Below, in pieces: positions 1-11,791 of a DNA stretch of 64,000 nt (position 1 is its first letter; each line of letters starts with the position of its first letter). The notes beneath the pieces are model-generated. The model saw nothing but the letters and a program-made list of their open reading frames with translations. It searched no databases and was not told the DNA's origin. The stretch covers positions 5,814,501 through 5,878,500 of the forward strand of contig OW051470.1 in NCBI GenBank assembly GCA_932521025.1, read 5' to 3'. The position numbers and the translations under genes were made by a program. This stretch comes from Oscheius onirici (Eukaryota > Nematoda > Chromadorea > Rhabditida > Rhabditidae).

Positions 1-14
1 GATAGAAGACATAC

Positions 15-856
15 CTGGATGGCGAGACGAAGAGGTTCATCGACGGTTTCTCTGCTCGGATAACGAGTTCCTTCCGGAATCTTCGGAGCCTCGTACTGAC
101 GAACCGTCTCCATGTACTGAAACATGTTGGATACTGACCGACAATGTTTACCTAGGCGGGATACCACATCATCCCGAAAACACAATCACAAGACAGCTTT
201 TGTTGTTTCCATGTTGTGTGAATTCCTGAGAGAACGCACTTGGATCTTTCGGTCAGGTGCACATTCTCCGTCAATAATCACATTTTCAGAGTTCGATCAC
301 AAGCGGTTTTCAGTTATGGGGTCACTCGTGCATAGAGCAAATACGCTTGAGCTTACTGTAGAATCTCGACTTTCATTTGGAAGACTCTGGAGTACGCACT
401 GTCTCTAACGACTTCGTTTTATATTGTTCGAACAGTCGGTCACTCGCATTCTATGATTTTTTAGTTCAAATTTGATTATTCAAAAATGTACTTGATAAGT
501 GAATGGATGAACTCACCTCCAAAAGAAGCTTGATCATTCGATAGTAGCCGTGTTCGGCGCAGAGATGAAGAGCAGAACAGCCAACTTCGTCTACTGCGTC
601 CACCTAAATGTATCAGTTTATCAATTTCTGGTGCTCCTCACTTGAGCTCCTTTGGCTAGAAGTAGTTTGGCCGCGGCGAAATAGTTGATGAAACAAGCGT
701 AATGAAGAGGAGTGAGTCCATGGACTACCGGCTGGTTTGGCTGAAAACATTTTCGTAGAAAGTGCCCAGAAAAGACCGAACCTGAGCACCCGTAATGAGA
801 AGCAGTCGAATTTCGTCAATCGATGCATAGTTGGATATTTTGTCAGCTAATTGTCG
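15..856 (-). CDS. Ankyrin-repeat protein, partial (runs off left edge)
   Basis: Four spliced exons on the minus strand (about 782-856, 642-740, 517-603, 15-116) join with good GT/AG signals. The second and third encode clear ankyrin repeats, with cores HGLTPLHYACF...AAKLLLAKGAQ and GCSALHLCAEHGYYRMIKLLLE-like. The first ends in the matching helix motif RLLLITGAQ. The fourth (starting YMETVRQYEAPKIPEG) follows directly and ends at a GTATGT donor close to the window edge, so the gene continues leftward. The start is not resolved: upstream minus-strand frames at 857-1310 are open but unrecognised, so N-terminal exons may lie there. Ankyrin repeats mediate protein binding; nothing visible says which family this belongs to. 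The 400-nt intron 117-516 is long for this locus. Confidence 0.55.
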
Positions 857-2586
857 CTGAAAAGTATTGTTTTGAACTGATCGGCGTGTTCGAGTGTTTT
901 GAGCTGAGCCTCTGGTCACAAACACTCTTGTTGGCGGCACGACACGGATACAATAACAACGGAGAGAGTCAAGAGTGACGAAATCTGCGACCAATTAATC
1001 AGAGAGCTTTTGGGAAAAAACATACTTATTGACTACGTGAGGTTCAAACTCCCTTAGACTTTTACCCTGAAACTGGGGATTATCAGGGGAGAGAACATAA
1101 CACAGGCAAAACTTCAGGGTATTTCCAAATAACTGGTGACTCAATGACTCTTGAACTCTGTCTCGAGCTTCATCTGCTCTCTTCACGTGCCAAAATGAGG
1201 GGAAAAGATCAGCTGTTTGTGCGCATGTGTTTACCAAGACCTTTGGACAAGGACCACCGTCTAGAGACTGGATCAACGCAGAACGATCGTCGATCTCGAT
1301 CCTGGTCAACAGGGACTCTATTTTGGAGGGAATTTGTTGGGAGCATGTGTGAGTCGCAACTGGTAAATATAAACAAGCAGCAAAACATGTTAGCTCTTTT
1401 TGAATCGAATCTCAAAAATGTGGCTCAAGAAGTTTTGAAAATGGTCTACAATTGAACGCTGAACGTGGTCAGCTTCATAGCGGTTTGAGTGAGCAAGAAA
1501 GACTGACAAAAATCTAAATTTTGCCTTTTTACGGGGTTTTCCTTTTTGACGCTCATTGTCCTGGTTGGCTCGCAAATCTGAGCCACTAAAATTCTCAAAC
1601 TACCGACCTGTAGTTGTTGTTGGTGCTCCACAGAGAAGGCAGGATCGTGTTGGGCTACTAACATTTTGTACAGAATGAATTTTCTGAAAGACGAGACTTA
1701 TTAGAAAGAAGAAGAAGCTCGAGAACGGGGAACATTGGTGTCTGTCTGTGCGGGAGAGGCGGGAGGTCACATGAGAGTTGACCACCGCGCGACGAAAATA
1801 CAGCTGCTAGCCAGCTGATCCTATTTTCCGACCTGTGATCTCATCTCTCCAAAATGGAACGGGTGTGCAAAGTGCCCGCTGTCACGGCTCGGGGCAGGGA
1901 TGGCAAACCTGGCCGAAAAAGTCGCGCCGGCCAGGTTGGGCCAGGCCAGGTTGTAAACAGGGCGCCAACCTGGTCTAACCGGCCATGTTTGCCATCCCTG
2001 CTCGGGCAGTCTGGAAAGGACTCGCAAGCCCACCTAATACGGTCCTGGATTGATTACAATTTAGTCAGAATTTCCTGAATAAGTGTTCCAATTTCGAAGA
2101 TTTCTTGATCACTCTCTAAGAAAGGTTCGGCCCTTTTCTGACTTGACTGTCTTGACCGTTCATAGCCGGCCAAAATATAATATAGGGGTCTGAACACGAG
2201 CAAGAGTACTAGTTTAAATAGCTGTTCGGACGGCTATAAAAAAGTTGGGATTCTTCAGACGGCCACGACAGAATAGAACCAAAGGTCTTTGTACTAGCCG
2301 AATGAATCTTCAAACAGCTGGCAGAGCAGCTGATCCGAGTTTCGTAATGGTCAAGGAGGACATGTGATCACGAGAAGAACAAAAGGACAGGTCTCGTGAA
2401 TCTGTATCTCGTGTAGAGGTGAAAAATCTGGAATAACATTGCTCTATCATGTGGTCCATTCCTGGGGTTCCTTCTTTTGTGATCAGATAGATTTATTGTT
2501 TGAAATGGTACATGATAATCACGTGCAAAGCAGTAAGAGATCAATCAATTAGTGTTACACGCGGTAGGGGTTAAAAACGGCTCATC
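857..2586. other. Intergenic region, no recognised gene
   Basis: No coding exon is convincing here. An open minus-strand frame at 995-1309 could be an upstream exon of the ankyrin gene, but I cannot link it. A GC-rich inverted repeat lies at 1893-2003. A minus-strand AATAAA (plus TTTATT at 2492-2497) about 95 bp below the topoisomerase stop is the probable polyadenylation signal of that gene. Confidence 0.5.
1893..2003. repeat. GC-rich inverted repeat
   Basis: GGCAGGGATGGCAAACCTGG at the left is answered by a near-perfect reverse complement (CCATGTTTGCCATCCCTGC) at the right. The interior is rich in CCAGGTTGG/GCCAGG words. It is probably a small foldback element or a hairpin. The word GGTTGGG followed by GC-rich sequence recurs in another inverted repeat near 30.49 kb. 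Confidence 0.6.
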
Positions 2587-5500
2587 TTAGTCGGAGTCGC
2601 TGCTGTCAATTTGACGCTTGCTCTTCTTCTTTTTAGGAGCATCCAAATCGGAATCCACGGAATCGTTGACGACGTAATTGGTCTTGGGACGAGCGCGACC
2701 ACTGGTGGCGCGAGGTTTTTGAAGGGAAGCCTCACAAATGTCTTCGTCTTCGCTCTCAATTGCCTAAAACAAGGTTTAATGATCTCCCAAGAGCATCATT
2801 CAAACCTTCTTGTTGAAAAAGTCGGTCATTTTGGCGGCTTGCTTCGAGGCAGGTTTGGCTGTAATTTTCTTGGCCACATCCTTAGATTTAGTGGGAGCTT
2901 TCAACTTAGATTTAGGCTTCTCATCTTCAGAATCGCTAGGAACATCGAAGATGTCCTAAAACAACAAGTTCAAGACATGCAATATTGACCTACATCTTTG
3001 GAAAAGGGATCTTCGTCGTCGGACTCGATGTTGTACTTATTCTTAGACTTCGGAGCAGTTTTCTTGGGCTGATCATCAGAACTATCGAGAACCTTCTTGG
3101 ATGGCTTCGACTTTGGAGCTTTAGCTGGAGGGTCTGCGACAGAGTTTGACGAATCATCTAGCATAACAACGTCGTTTGATACGTCTCTATTTGAACGACC
3201 CTTCTTTATGGGCATAACTTCGTCTTCATTAAAATCGCTTCCGGGTCCAGATGCCTCTCCGTCGGTATCGTCGGACATCCATTCGTCATCAGAATTCTTC
3301 TCAGTGGTCTTTTAAAACAGGTTTGTAAAACATAATGAAAAAGCGTTACCGGACTGAGGAACTTGTTGATAGTAGGCTGCTTCGGCTTAACTTCCTTAGG
3401 TTCTTTCTTGACTCTTTCCTTCTTCGGAGCGTTCATCTTCTGATACTTGTCCACGGTGGCCTTATCGATGACTGGCTCGACAAGAATTCCATCTTTGGCA
3501 GGATGAACCTCAAGAGCCATTCCTTGGGTCTTCTTTCCTTTGAGTCCCTCGGCAGCCTTCTTTTTGATAGCAGAAGCTTGTTCGGCTTTCTCGAATTCTT
3601 CACGTTTTTCCATTTCAACCAGGAACGTTTCGATGTCGTCATTCCAAAGATCCGACCAAGTCTTCTTTTCAAGAATCTTCAATTCCTTGAGCTTATCTTC
3701 GCTTTCCTGGAAATCAAAAGTTCTGCTTACAGACAAACAAAAACAACCTTCAGCATTTTGTTCTTTTCTTCCTCGGACAGTTTGATCAGAGCCATGCCCA
3801 CCAGATAGTCGTAGTCCGACATTTTTTTATCGATCTCGACTTCTTTCTTGTCCACTTCCATTTGTTCGGCTTCTTCGTCGTCTCCGTCGAGGTTCTCTTC
3901 TTCCTCTTCCCCGTACATTTCAGCCATTTTCTTCTTCTGTTCATCTTTCCATTTCTTGACCGGGTCCGGATCGAATTTGTGCTTGATAAGTTGCTCGATG
4001 ATGTTGGCCTTCCTCTTATTCTCCATGATGATTTCGCCGCTGATTTTAGCCAGAATGAATCGAGCCTGAAATGTTATTTTACTGACATTTGAAAGAAATT
4101 ACCTGATTGGTGAGTCTGTTACTCTGAGCACGGAGCATTCCTTCCAAGAAAGCCTTACGCTCGATGTACTTCTGCTTTCGGGTTCCGAAGAACTCGCGGC
4201 AAATTTCTTCTGGAGTATTAAACTTCCGCAAGCAGCCGGCAGCATCGAAGAGCACCATCGAGGTTGTGTTGATGACAGCCTGCAGCTTCAGCTCCTTGTG
4301 CAGTCCTTTTCGTTCCAGCTCTCGCAGTTTTCCCGGAGCAAACTTGACAACAAAACGGACAGTGGTGTCGGTATGATACTCTTTAAAATCCCTGTAAAAC
4401 ATTTCTTCAAAATAAAAAATGTCTTACGCGATCAGTGCGGGTCTCTTTTCGACCTTTTCCCCGTCCTTGTTTTTGCCGCCTCCAGATTCTTCCATCATTG
4501 GTTCAAGAACACTCTCTTTGTACTGCTGAGTCCAAACTTTGACCGGGAGTTCAGTGATTTCGATAGTGTCGTCTCCCAAGGTAGAGACTACTCCGTTGCA
4601 CATAAAGCGCATAGGATCAAGCTGTTGAATGTTTCCACGGAAGTTTTTATACCAAGGTGCCTTAAATTGCAATACGTTGAGATGAAACACACAAAAAACG
4701 AACCAATGTCTTCTGCTCCTCTCCACGAATCAAACGTTGGATATTTTCGGCAAGCTCTCTCGGATTGTAGTTTGGAATATTGGTGGACCAGCCGGTTCCA
4801 ATACCACTGGCCCCGTTGACCAGAATCAATGGAATGATTGGACAGTACCATTCTGGTTCGATCCGTTGGTTGTCTTCGAAGAGGAATCGAAGAACATGAT
4901 CATCGGGAGTCGGGTAAAGATGGCGAGCGAGTGGACTCAGTTTTGTGAAGATGTAACGAGGACTGGCACTGTCTTTGCCTCCTTGGAGACGAGTACCGAA
5001 TTGACCGATAGGCAACAGAAGGTTGATGTTATTTGAGCCAATGAAATCCTGAAAATTTACTTATTAATGATACGAATAATTAGTTACATGGGCCAAGTTG
5101 ACGATCGTACCCATGAGAGAAGCTTCACCATGATGATAGGCAGACAGCTCTCCAACAGCGCCAGCAAGCTGGGCAACCTTCACTTCGCGTTTGTCCGCAC
5201 GTTTGAAACACGAAAACATGACCTAAAATCAGACTAATGTACCAATTTTTGAAACTAAACCAACCTTTCTCTGGCCAGGCTTGAATCCGTCAACAAGACA
5301 CGGGATTGAACGTTCGTTGTCAGTGTTGGAGAAGAGAACAAGCTCCTTGTTGATGAATTCTTTGAATGTTACGGCTCTGGTGTTCTTGTTATAAAGATAT
5401 TCCTCCTCGAGTCCAACAGCACGACGTTGTTTCTTCTCGTCCATCCATTTTGTCAGCCAATCTTTACGTTCTTCAATCTTCTTCTTGGAGAAGGCCATGT

Positions 5501-8173
5501 CGACAGCATTATCGTCTCCGGGACCATCATAATTGAATTTTATGCGATGACGCACCATGTCCGAGAAGTATTCTTTAGCCTCTTTCGAAGTAGAAGTACC
5601 TTAAACAATGCAATTTTCATGTTGACAAAGAAAATCGTACCCAATCCCTTGTAGTATTTGATACGGAACTTATCAGAGTTCGGCGTGTTGTTTTTCCACT
5701 CGTGATACTCGGGCATAGAGAAAAAGGATAGTTCCTCTTTTCCACGGATAGCCTTGACGATAGGAGTGATGAACTGTTCGACGAAGTTCCGTTGAATGAG
5801 ACTTGGCCAGTTGTGGTGGATGAAATTGATCACAAGTCCTTTGATATGACTTCCGTCCTGATCTTGATCAGCCATGATCATGACACTTCCATAGCGCAAG
5901 GATTTGAAGTCTTCTTCCGTCTCGTACTTCTTCTTGTATTGCAGCCCGAGAATCTTGATCAGAGCATTGACTTCGGCATTTTCGGAGACCTAAAAGCCTT
6001 GTTCTGAGAAAAAAAGAAGACTAAGCACCTGTTTCATATTTCCATCGCGAACGTTTAGCAGTTTACCACGAAGCGGGAACACCCCATATCTATCCCTGCC
6101 AACCACAGCCAGTCCGGAAACGGCGAGCGTCTTGGCTGAGTCTCCCTCAGTCAGAATAAGAGTACACAGCTGCGAGTGCTTCGTTCCAGCATCGTTGGCA
6201 TCTTCCAGCTTCGGAATACCCTGAATACCACAATTGTAAAGGGGAATAACAGCATATTTCAATTTCGGAGTCATGTTTTCTCAGCTTCGCCTTTTGGTAA
6301 TCATTTTTGTTATCTCTTACGAGATGAACTGTTGCATATCGCCTTTAGATATGGTCGTAACATTCAGGATCACATCACTAAAGACATGCTTACGTTGCAC
6401 GTCAACGAAACAGACTTCTGACTTCAAACTTCCGTCATCGAGTCATGGTTGTTTGTTGACAAATACCTATTTCATACCAGTTTTTTCATCATCGAAAACA
6501 AGACCCGCTTCGAAGATGACTGGAAACATACCTTCAGTTTGGTGGTCTTTTTCCCACTGCACTTCTTGTTAAGATCTTCTTGCTGCTTGAATTTGACCCA
6601 GGAGAGTACAGCATCGACGACGCCACATTTTTGAGCTTGATTGGCGAATTTGTCCGATAACTCGCATTTGGACCCGAAACTTTTGGACTGGAGGGTCATC
6701 GTCTCCTTGGTTTGCGAATCAAAGGTGGGATTTTCGATAAGACAGTTCACAAAGACCCACATATGGTTTCGGACCTATAACTTTTCTTCTCCACAAAAAA
6801 ATGAACATTTGATACCTGGAAGGGCTTGACATTGACTGTGCTCTTGCCAACTTTCTTCTTGATGACATCAATCATCTTGGAAACCATGGCGTCAGCAACA
6901 TGATCCACGTGGCGTCCACCTTTGGTAGTAGCAATACTGTTAACAAAGGAGACTTGTTTGAATCCGGACTCCGAGACAGTAAGAGCGACTTCCCAGCGAT
7001 TACTGACAGTCTCGTAAACGACCTTGGCATCTTCACCGATATTGTCTTTCGTGTACTGCTCGACATACTGCTGGAAGCCTTGAACCTGAACATCGGCTTA
7101 GAAGAAAGACATAATCAAAATGTACCGGAACAACTTTTCCGTTTAGATGAACTTTGACGCCCTTAGTACTACCAGCGACATCGAAGGCTCGTCGCATCAT
7201 CAAATGAATAATGTCGTCGTCAAGTTCCGTCATTTTGAATTTGGCCAAATCGGGCTTGAAGGTGACCTTGGTGAAATCATCGCCAGAAGCCGATGTAATC
7301 GTGGGATCTTTCTCCTTCGTCATGTTCTTGACCCATGTCTGCTTGAAAGATTTCTTCGACTCGCGGGAGGACGTCTCGAGGGTGAACTCCGTGGAAAAGA
7401 TGTTGCACAGCTTGGCTCCGTAGCCATTACGTCCACCTGTGACTTTCTTCTCGCTGTCGTCGTAGTTCGAGCTCGTCAGAAGGGTACCGAAGATGAGTTC
7501 AGGTACGTAGACGTTCTCGACTTTATGCATTTCAATAGGAACACCGCGACCATTATTGTAGATGGAAATGGTGTTCTTTTCTCTGAAAATGATTTTCAGA
7601 AGAAGCAACACATTTCAAATATACTTGTTGATATCGACTTTGATAAGGGACATTTTGGGATCACGTTGTTTGTTGTCGGCGGCGTTGACGAGGATTTCAT
7701 CGAAAATTTTGTACAGTCCGGGAACATAACTGATATCGCGGGAAACAATCTTAGCCTGCACAGGGTCGTAAACCCACATTGGCTGAAGATGGACATTACT
7801 AAACGGATGCAAGCAAACTAACAGCTTTGTCAGTGTATTCAACGGATCCGATGTAAGTATCAGGACGAAGTAGAATGTGCTCAAGCTGCGTCTTCTTCTG
7901 ATAAATATCTTCGATGGCCATTTTCTTCTTGCCCTTAACGTTGTCCAAGTTGGTGAAGACATTCCGATCTTCTTCAGTCATCGTACGATTCACATCGGCT
8001 AAAAATGAGAACTATAAACAAGTTTTCAGACAAGACGAACGAGCTTTGTCCTTTTTTGGTTTGGACTTATTCTCCTTGGAAGATTGCGACTTGGCCTCCT
8101 TCGCCTTGCTTTTCATCGGACCAGCATCGAAGGAATCTTCGGAAACGATGAAGTCGCTTTCACTGTCGCTCAT
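2587..8173 (-). CDS. top-2: DNA topoisomerase II (18 exons)
   Basis: Type IIA topoisomerase: ATP-dependent passage of one duplex through a double-strand break, needed for decatenation and chromosome condensation in the nucleus. About 18 exons give about 1,540 residues, the usual eukaryotic length. In order: an acidic/lysine-rich N-terminus starting MSDSESDF; the GHKL ATPase (VNAADNK, then GRNGYGAKLCNIFS at 7126-7582); the transducer (SFVNSIATTKGGRHVD near 6900); TOPRIM with LTEGDSAKTLAVSGL (6028-6220) and DQDQDGSHIKGL (5641-5989); the breakage-reunion domain with the active-site Tyr in GKDSASPRYIF (4704-5048); and a charged tail ending SSDSD with a KKKKSKR-like nuclear signal. Most introns are 37-45 nt; the exception is 6221-6531 (311 nt). 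ATG at 8173 was chosen because TTATCTTTAG, an acceptor-like site, lies 11 nt upstream, consistent with trans-splicing. Identity is secure; individual splice sites are by eye. Confidence 0.95.
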
Positions 8174-9196
8174 AACTGAGCGATCTAAAGATAAAATTTA
8201 GCTTCATTAACTGAATCAGGTGAAACTGAGACAATACAAGGTTCGACAATTAAAACTCAGTAAATCCAAACTACACCCACAGCATGTTCGAAAAATACGA
8301 GGATTTACCAACAAACGGAGAGCGAGTGGATAAGTAAGCATTACATGAGCTGAAAAAATAAAATGTACATTGGATTGGACATGTTCTAAAAGAAGAATTT
8401 GAATGAATTCCGTTGGCGCGTTTGACTAGAGCGCGAATACGTTTTGCGGAGGTTGGCATGAGAATGCAAAAGAAAAATAACGTTCAACCAGCAGAGCAAA
8501 ATAAAACGGAAAGAGCTCGGAAATGAAACAAACACGTCTTGCAGGAGTTTGGAACTAAAACAAAAAAAAATTTCTAGTAAAATCAATTTTCATATGCAAG
8601 CAGTGCACCGAAGAGTTCAGATAGAGACGCAGGTATTTGTCTCAAAATATTTCTATTGGTTTCCCGTGTTTTCATCTTTATTTTCTCGAATACCTTCACG
8701 TCCATTGCAAGAAAAACTACGGGTTAGGAGCAAATTTGAGCCGGAAAAATATGAATTTGAGCGTGACACCAAATTCGAATTGAATATTCTAATGTAGGAA
8801 CGAATCACGGCCTTTCAAAACAGTGGAAACGGCATGTACACTTTTTTTCGCGCCAATTTGAGAAACTACTGGCGGCAATTCAAAATTTCCAGATTTATTA
8901 TTTTTATTCTGGACTAATATCGCTCGAAAGCATCCACTTTTCGACGTATATATATATCCTTTTCCTAAACCAGCTCCTCAGTATAGCTGCATAAATGACA
9001 AAAAAATCACATCAGTATCGTCTAACTCTACAAGGAACGAGATTTTTCGGAATCTAGGCATTTTCACCAAGATTTTTACAGTCCTCTCATCAGATTCAGG
9101 TTCTTCATCACTGGAAAATCATTTTCCTTGCATTTGAACGTCCCACGTAGAATAAATGCAGCAGAATATGTTTTTAGTGCTTATTTGAGGCAAAGT

Positions 9197-9368
9197 TATG
9201 GTTTGTTCAAAAAAGAGCTCGAGCATAACCCATTTAATTCGCTGCGAGACCGGAATAACAACAGAAAACTTAGCTGAGTATCCTATGTTTCCATGTTATC
9301 TCGCGGGTCTCGCGCGGAAATAAATGGGTTACGGTCGAGCTCTCTTTTTTTTTTTTGAACAAACCATA
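9197..9368. repeat. Short foldback repeat
   Basis: TATGGTTTGTTCAAAAAAG...GAGCTCGAG...AACCCATTT at the left reappears reversed at the right as AAATGGGTTA...GAGCTC, a T run, then GAACAAACCATA. The internal words GCTGAGTATCC and GGGTCTCG recur near 34.5 kb, 43.8 kb and 54.6 kb, so this belongs to a dispersed family. Tc1/mariner-like MITE origin is possible, but target duplications are not clear. Confidence 0.7.
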
Positions 9369-9850
9369 GTTTTCCTCTTTGGCAACTTTTTCACTATGTT
9401 CAATCACACGAAATTGACGAGAAAAGAGTAAAAAAAAGGATCATTTGCTAGGTTAGAACAACCTAGAAAAATTCGATTTATCGAAAAAAAAAAATCACGT
9501 TTAAATTGCTCGCCAGAGGAATACAGTAGATGATTACTGTAGTTTACTGTAATAATGAAACTGGGCGGCATTACGTCTCATTCAAACAGGTGTACTGTTG
9601 TTGAAACGCCGTGGAATTTTGGGAAAACAAGTTGTGCTACGCCCCTCCGGGGCTAAGTGACTTAGTTTTGTCCTTTTCAAAACAGGTAACAGTTAAAGGG
9701 ACAGTCTCTCTGTCCCATTGCCCCACTGTCCCTCCGTCTTACACCTCGCCTGCAGCTCGCAATAGTCCCAAAAGGGCAAAACATGAAAAAGAAGAAAAAA
9801 AACACCTGCACGCACTTGCTATCATCATTTGGAACTCAAAAATACAAAGC

Positions 9851-9927
9851 AAAAAAATAGTCCCCGGCGGGAATCGAACCCGGGTCGCGCGCGCAGCGCA
9901 CTAAACGCTTGCAATACACGAGCCACA
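9851..9927 (-). repeat. tRNA-like segment with A and B boxes and oligo-T
   Basis: Reading the minus strand, a box A-like TGGCTCGTGT is followed 45 nt later by a perfect box B, GGTTCGATTCC, with a 4-bp T-stem (CGGG/CCCG). A T7 run follows, typical of polymerase III termination. There is no acceptor stem pairing the 5' side with GGGGACTA, so it is not a normal tRNA gene. It is more likely the tRNA-derived head of a SINE or related element. Confidence 0.55.
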
Positions 9928-9977
9928 AATCTCAGCTTCACACACACAGACGGTAGCGCATTTTAAAATACGGGGCT

Positions 9978-10132
9978 GACTCGTTTTGAAAAAAGTCGGA
10001 TTGAAAAAAGTCTCTTTGAAAAAAAAATTGCGTTGAAAAAGGTCAAATTGAAAAAGACATTTTGAAAACGTTCAAATTGTAAAAGACGAACCGCAAAAGG
10101 TCATTTTGAAAAAGTTCACTTTGCAAAAATTT
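9978..10132 (+). repeat. Degenerate tandem repeat, ~16-17 bp unit
   Basis: Roughly nine imperfect copies of a unit like ATTTTGAAAAAGGTC (variants TTTGAAAAAAGTC, AATTGAAAAAGAC, TTTGCAAAAATTT) run head to tail. A short relative (GATTTGAAAACGGTTACTTTGCAAAAATC) occurs at about 43.78-43.81 kb beside another inverted repeat. Confidence 0.7.
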
Positions 10133-10279
10133 GGGCGCAATTGCGTACAGAAAATTCCTACAGTATCCTTTTATTCCTTTTTAACGTTTTTTGGCTTTTT
10201 TTTGTGTTTTACTTGCATTTCTTTTTTTTTTCTCACATATTTTATGCTACAGCAATGTTTCAGACCGCACATAGCAGAA

Positions 10280-10782
10280 ATGAAGACCATAAAGAAGCCC
10301 GAAATACTTGATAAATACCTCATGCGCCCGACATACAGGAATGCTGACGGATCACGCGTTTTCCACTGTTTCTACAAGTTAGTTTCCCTTTTGCTCAGCT
10401 CGACAACTCCGGTCGGAGACATATGGATTACGAAGTTCGTCGTCGCTCCGATGGAAATTACCAAAGAGGTTGATTGAAATTTATTTACTCTAGTCGTTGT
10501 TTCAGGTGCAAATAATCGTCAAGACTTCCGAACTCCACAATATGATCGACGTGGAGGATACAACGGTGGTCGAGGAGGCTACAATCAAGGAAACTATAAC
10601 TCCGGAGGTGGCTATGACGATCGATCCGGTGGACAGAATTATCAAGGATACGGGAGCGGTTACCAAGAAAGCTACAATTACCAAAACTACGAGGTGGATA
10701 TGGTGGAGGACGAGGAGGCGGATATCAGCAAAATTCTGGCAGAGGAGGTGGTTACCGTCAGAATCAGGAAGGCTGGCGATAG
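10280..10782 (+). CDS. Small RGG/GGY-rich putative RNA-binding protein
   Basis: Exons about 10280-10357, 10399-10468 and 10506-10782 encode a protein starting MKTIKKPEILDKYLMRPTYR. It continues into a Gly/Arg/Tyr/Asn-rich tail (RRGGYNGGRGGYNQGNY, then SGGGYDDRSGG) typical of RGG-box RNA-binding proteins. The intron 10358-10398 is 41 nt and ends TTGCTCAG. Near the 3' end the frame must change. Either 35 nt starting GTGGATATGG and ending ATATCAG (about 10692-10726) are spliced out, or one G has been lost from a TACGGAGG-like run. In the alternative frame that stretch itself reads GGYGGGRGGGYQ. After it the frame ends RGGGYRQNQEGWR-stop. An acceptor-like GCTACAG precedes the start region. Function beyond RNA binding is not inferable; it could be a decayed gene. 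Confidence 0.45.
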
Positions 10783-11791
10783 TTGCGTTCCAATTAATTG
10801 TTGACTCTATGTTATAGTTTTTCTTCCTATCTCGTAAAACGTTCCGTGTTAAAGCGAGTGGGTAACTACGGAAATAGGTGGGCTGATTCTACCGTATTTT
10901 TGTGCGGCTTTTCAAAATATTTTTATTCCAAAAATAGCGAAAACATCGTTTTTTATCAAATTTCTTTTCTTTCCTACCTATTTCTCCAGGTAAATCAATC
11001 CTTCTGACATAATACAACGAGAAATTGCAAAAGAATAAAAGGAAAAAGTCGATTTAGCGTTGAAACGGCCTTTTTTACCCAAAAATATGAAAAACCGGCC
11101 ATTTTCGTTCATTTCGAAGTATTTTCTTCCATTTTTGTCTTTCACTGGCTATTTGCAACATGCTTTCTACGATAAACATCATGAGAACAGACGAAAACGA
11201 CAAAAAAGCAGTTAAATAGAGTCAGGCTAACCGGTAGGGGATTTGAAGGGACCGGTTGACAAGGGAAGGGATCAGAAGTGATCGGTTGACTGGGAAAGGG
11301 ATCAGGAGAGATCGGTTAACTATGGAGAGGGATCAGAACCCACTCGCTTTAACCACCGCTCAAACAACACTTCTAATTGGAAGACTGCACTGCTAAATTG
11401 GCAATGTGTTACACAAAGTTTCACAATAGCTGAGGTGCTTCATTGTACACAATCTTCTGCAGAAATGTCAACAACGCCATACATCTTTCCTACCCGTCTC
11501 AATTAAACGGCAGAAGACCTATCTTTGTAACTGTTATGTGCGTGAGTATCCAGATCGTATCTGCCATTGGGTGGAGACAACGTTCCCAAAGCAAGTCAGC
11601 TCAAGTACCGCGTTGGGATCAGTCGGGTGACAGGTGCGGAATCTAGATGGGATTGTATATGTTTCCTGAACTGTCTTACCGGCAATACGGGAAATCGGCC
11701 AGAATTCCTCGATCACCCATGAGACCGGCTCTTGTGGCTACTGTTCGGAACTCGCTGATTGTGAAACTAGCATTGAAATGAATTCCACGTA
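10783..11791. other. Intergenic region with tandem repeat
   Basis: No convincing coding region. AT-rich sequence to about 11.2 kb, then a GGGATCAG/CGGTTGAC tandem array (11226-11342). The remainder lies downstream of the F-box-like gene on the opposite strand and may hold its 3' UTR. Confidence 0.5.
11226..11342. repeat. Tandem repeat, ~33 bp unit
   Basis: Three to four degenerate copies of a unit containing AGGGATCAG, AG(A/T)GATCGGTTGAC and GGGAAAGGG follow one another (for example GGGATCAGAAGTGATCGG then GGGATCAGGAGAGATCGG). Confidence 0.7.

Larger units (their letters stand above)
8174..10279. other. Repeat-rich intergenic region
   Basis: About 2.1 kb between the 5' end of topoisomerase II and the RGG-type gene. 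I see no convincing coding exon. It contains a hairpin repeat (9197-9368), a tRNA-like segment on the minus strand (9851-9927) and a degenerate tandem repeat (9978-10132). The word TACTGGCGGCAATT near 8870 is shared with the foldback element at 58.4-60.0 kb. Confidence 0.6.

Noticed and set aside
6221-6531. C/D box snoRNA in a topoisomerase II intron (minus strand ATGATGA)
   Set aside because: A C box-like word is present, but no CTGA D box at proper distance with a closing terminal stem was found.
7147-7821. Long plus-strand open frame (224 codons)
   Set aside because: It is antisense to the topoisomerase II ATPase exons, whose minus-strand reading is conserved; the plus frame has no domain or splice support.
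9851-9927. Functional tRNA gene
   Set aside because: A and B boxes and oligo-T are present, but the acceptor stem does not pair. The same applies to the other tRNA-like segments, so they are called tRNA-derived.
9978-10132. CRISPR-like array
   Set aside because: Units are degenerate, contiguous and without unique spacers, and the genome is eukaryotic.
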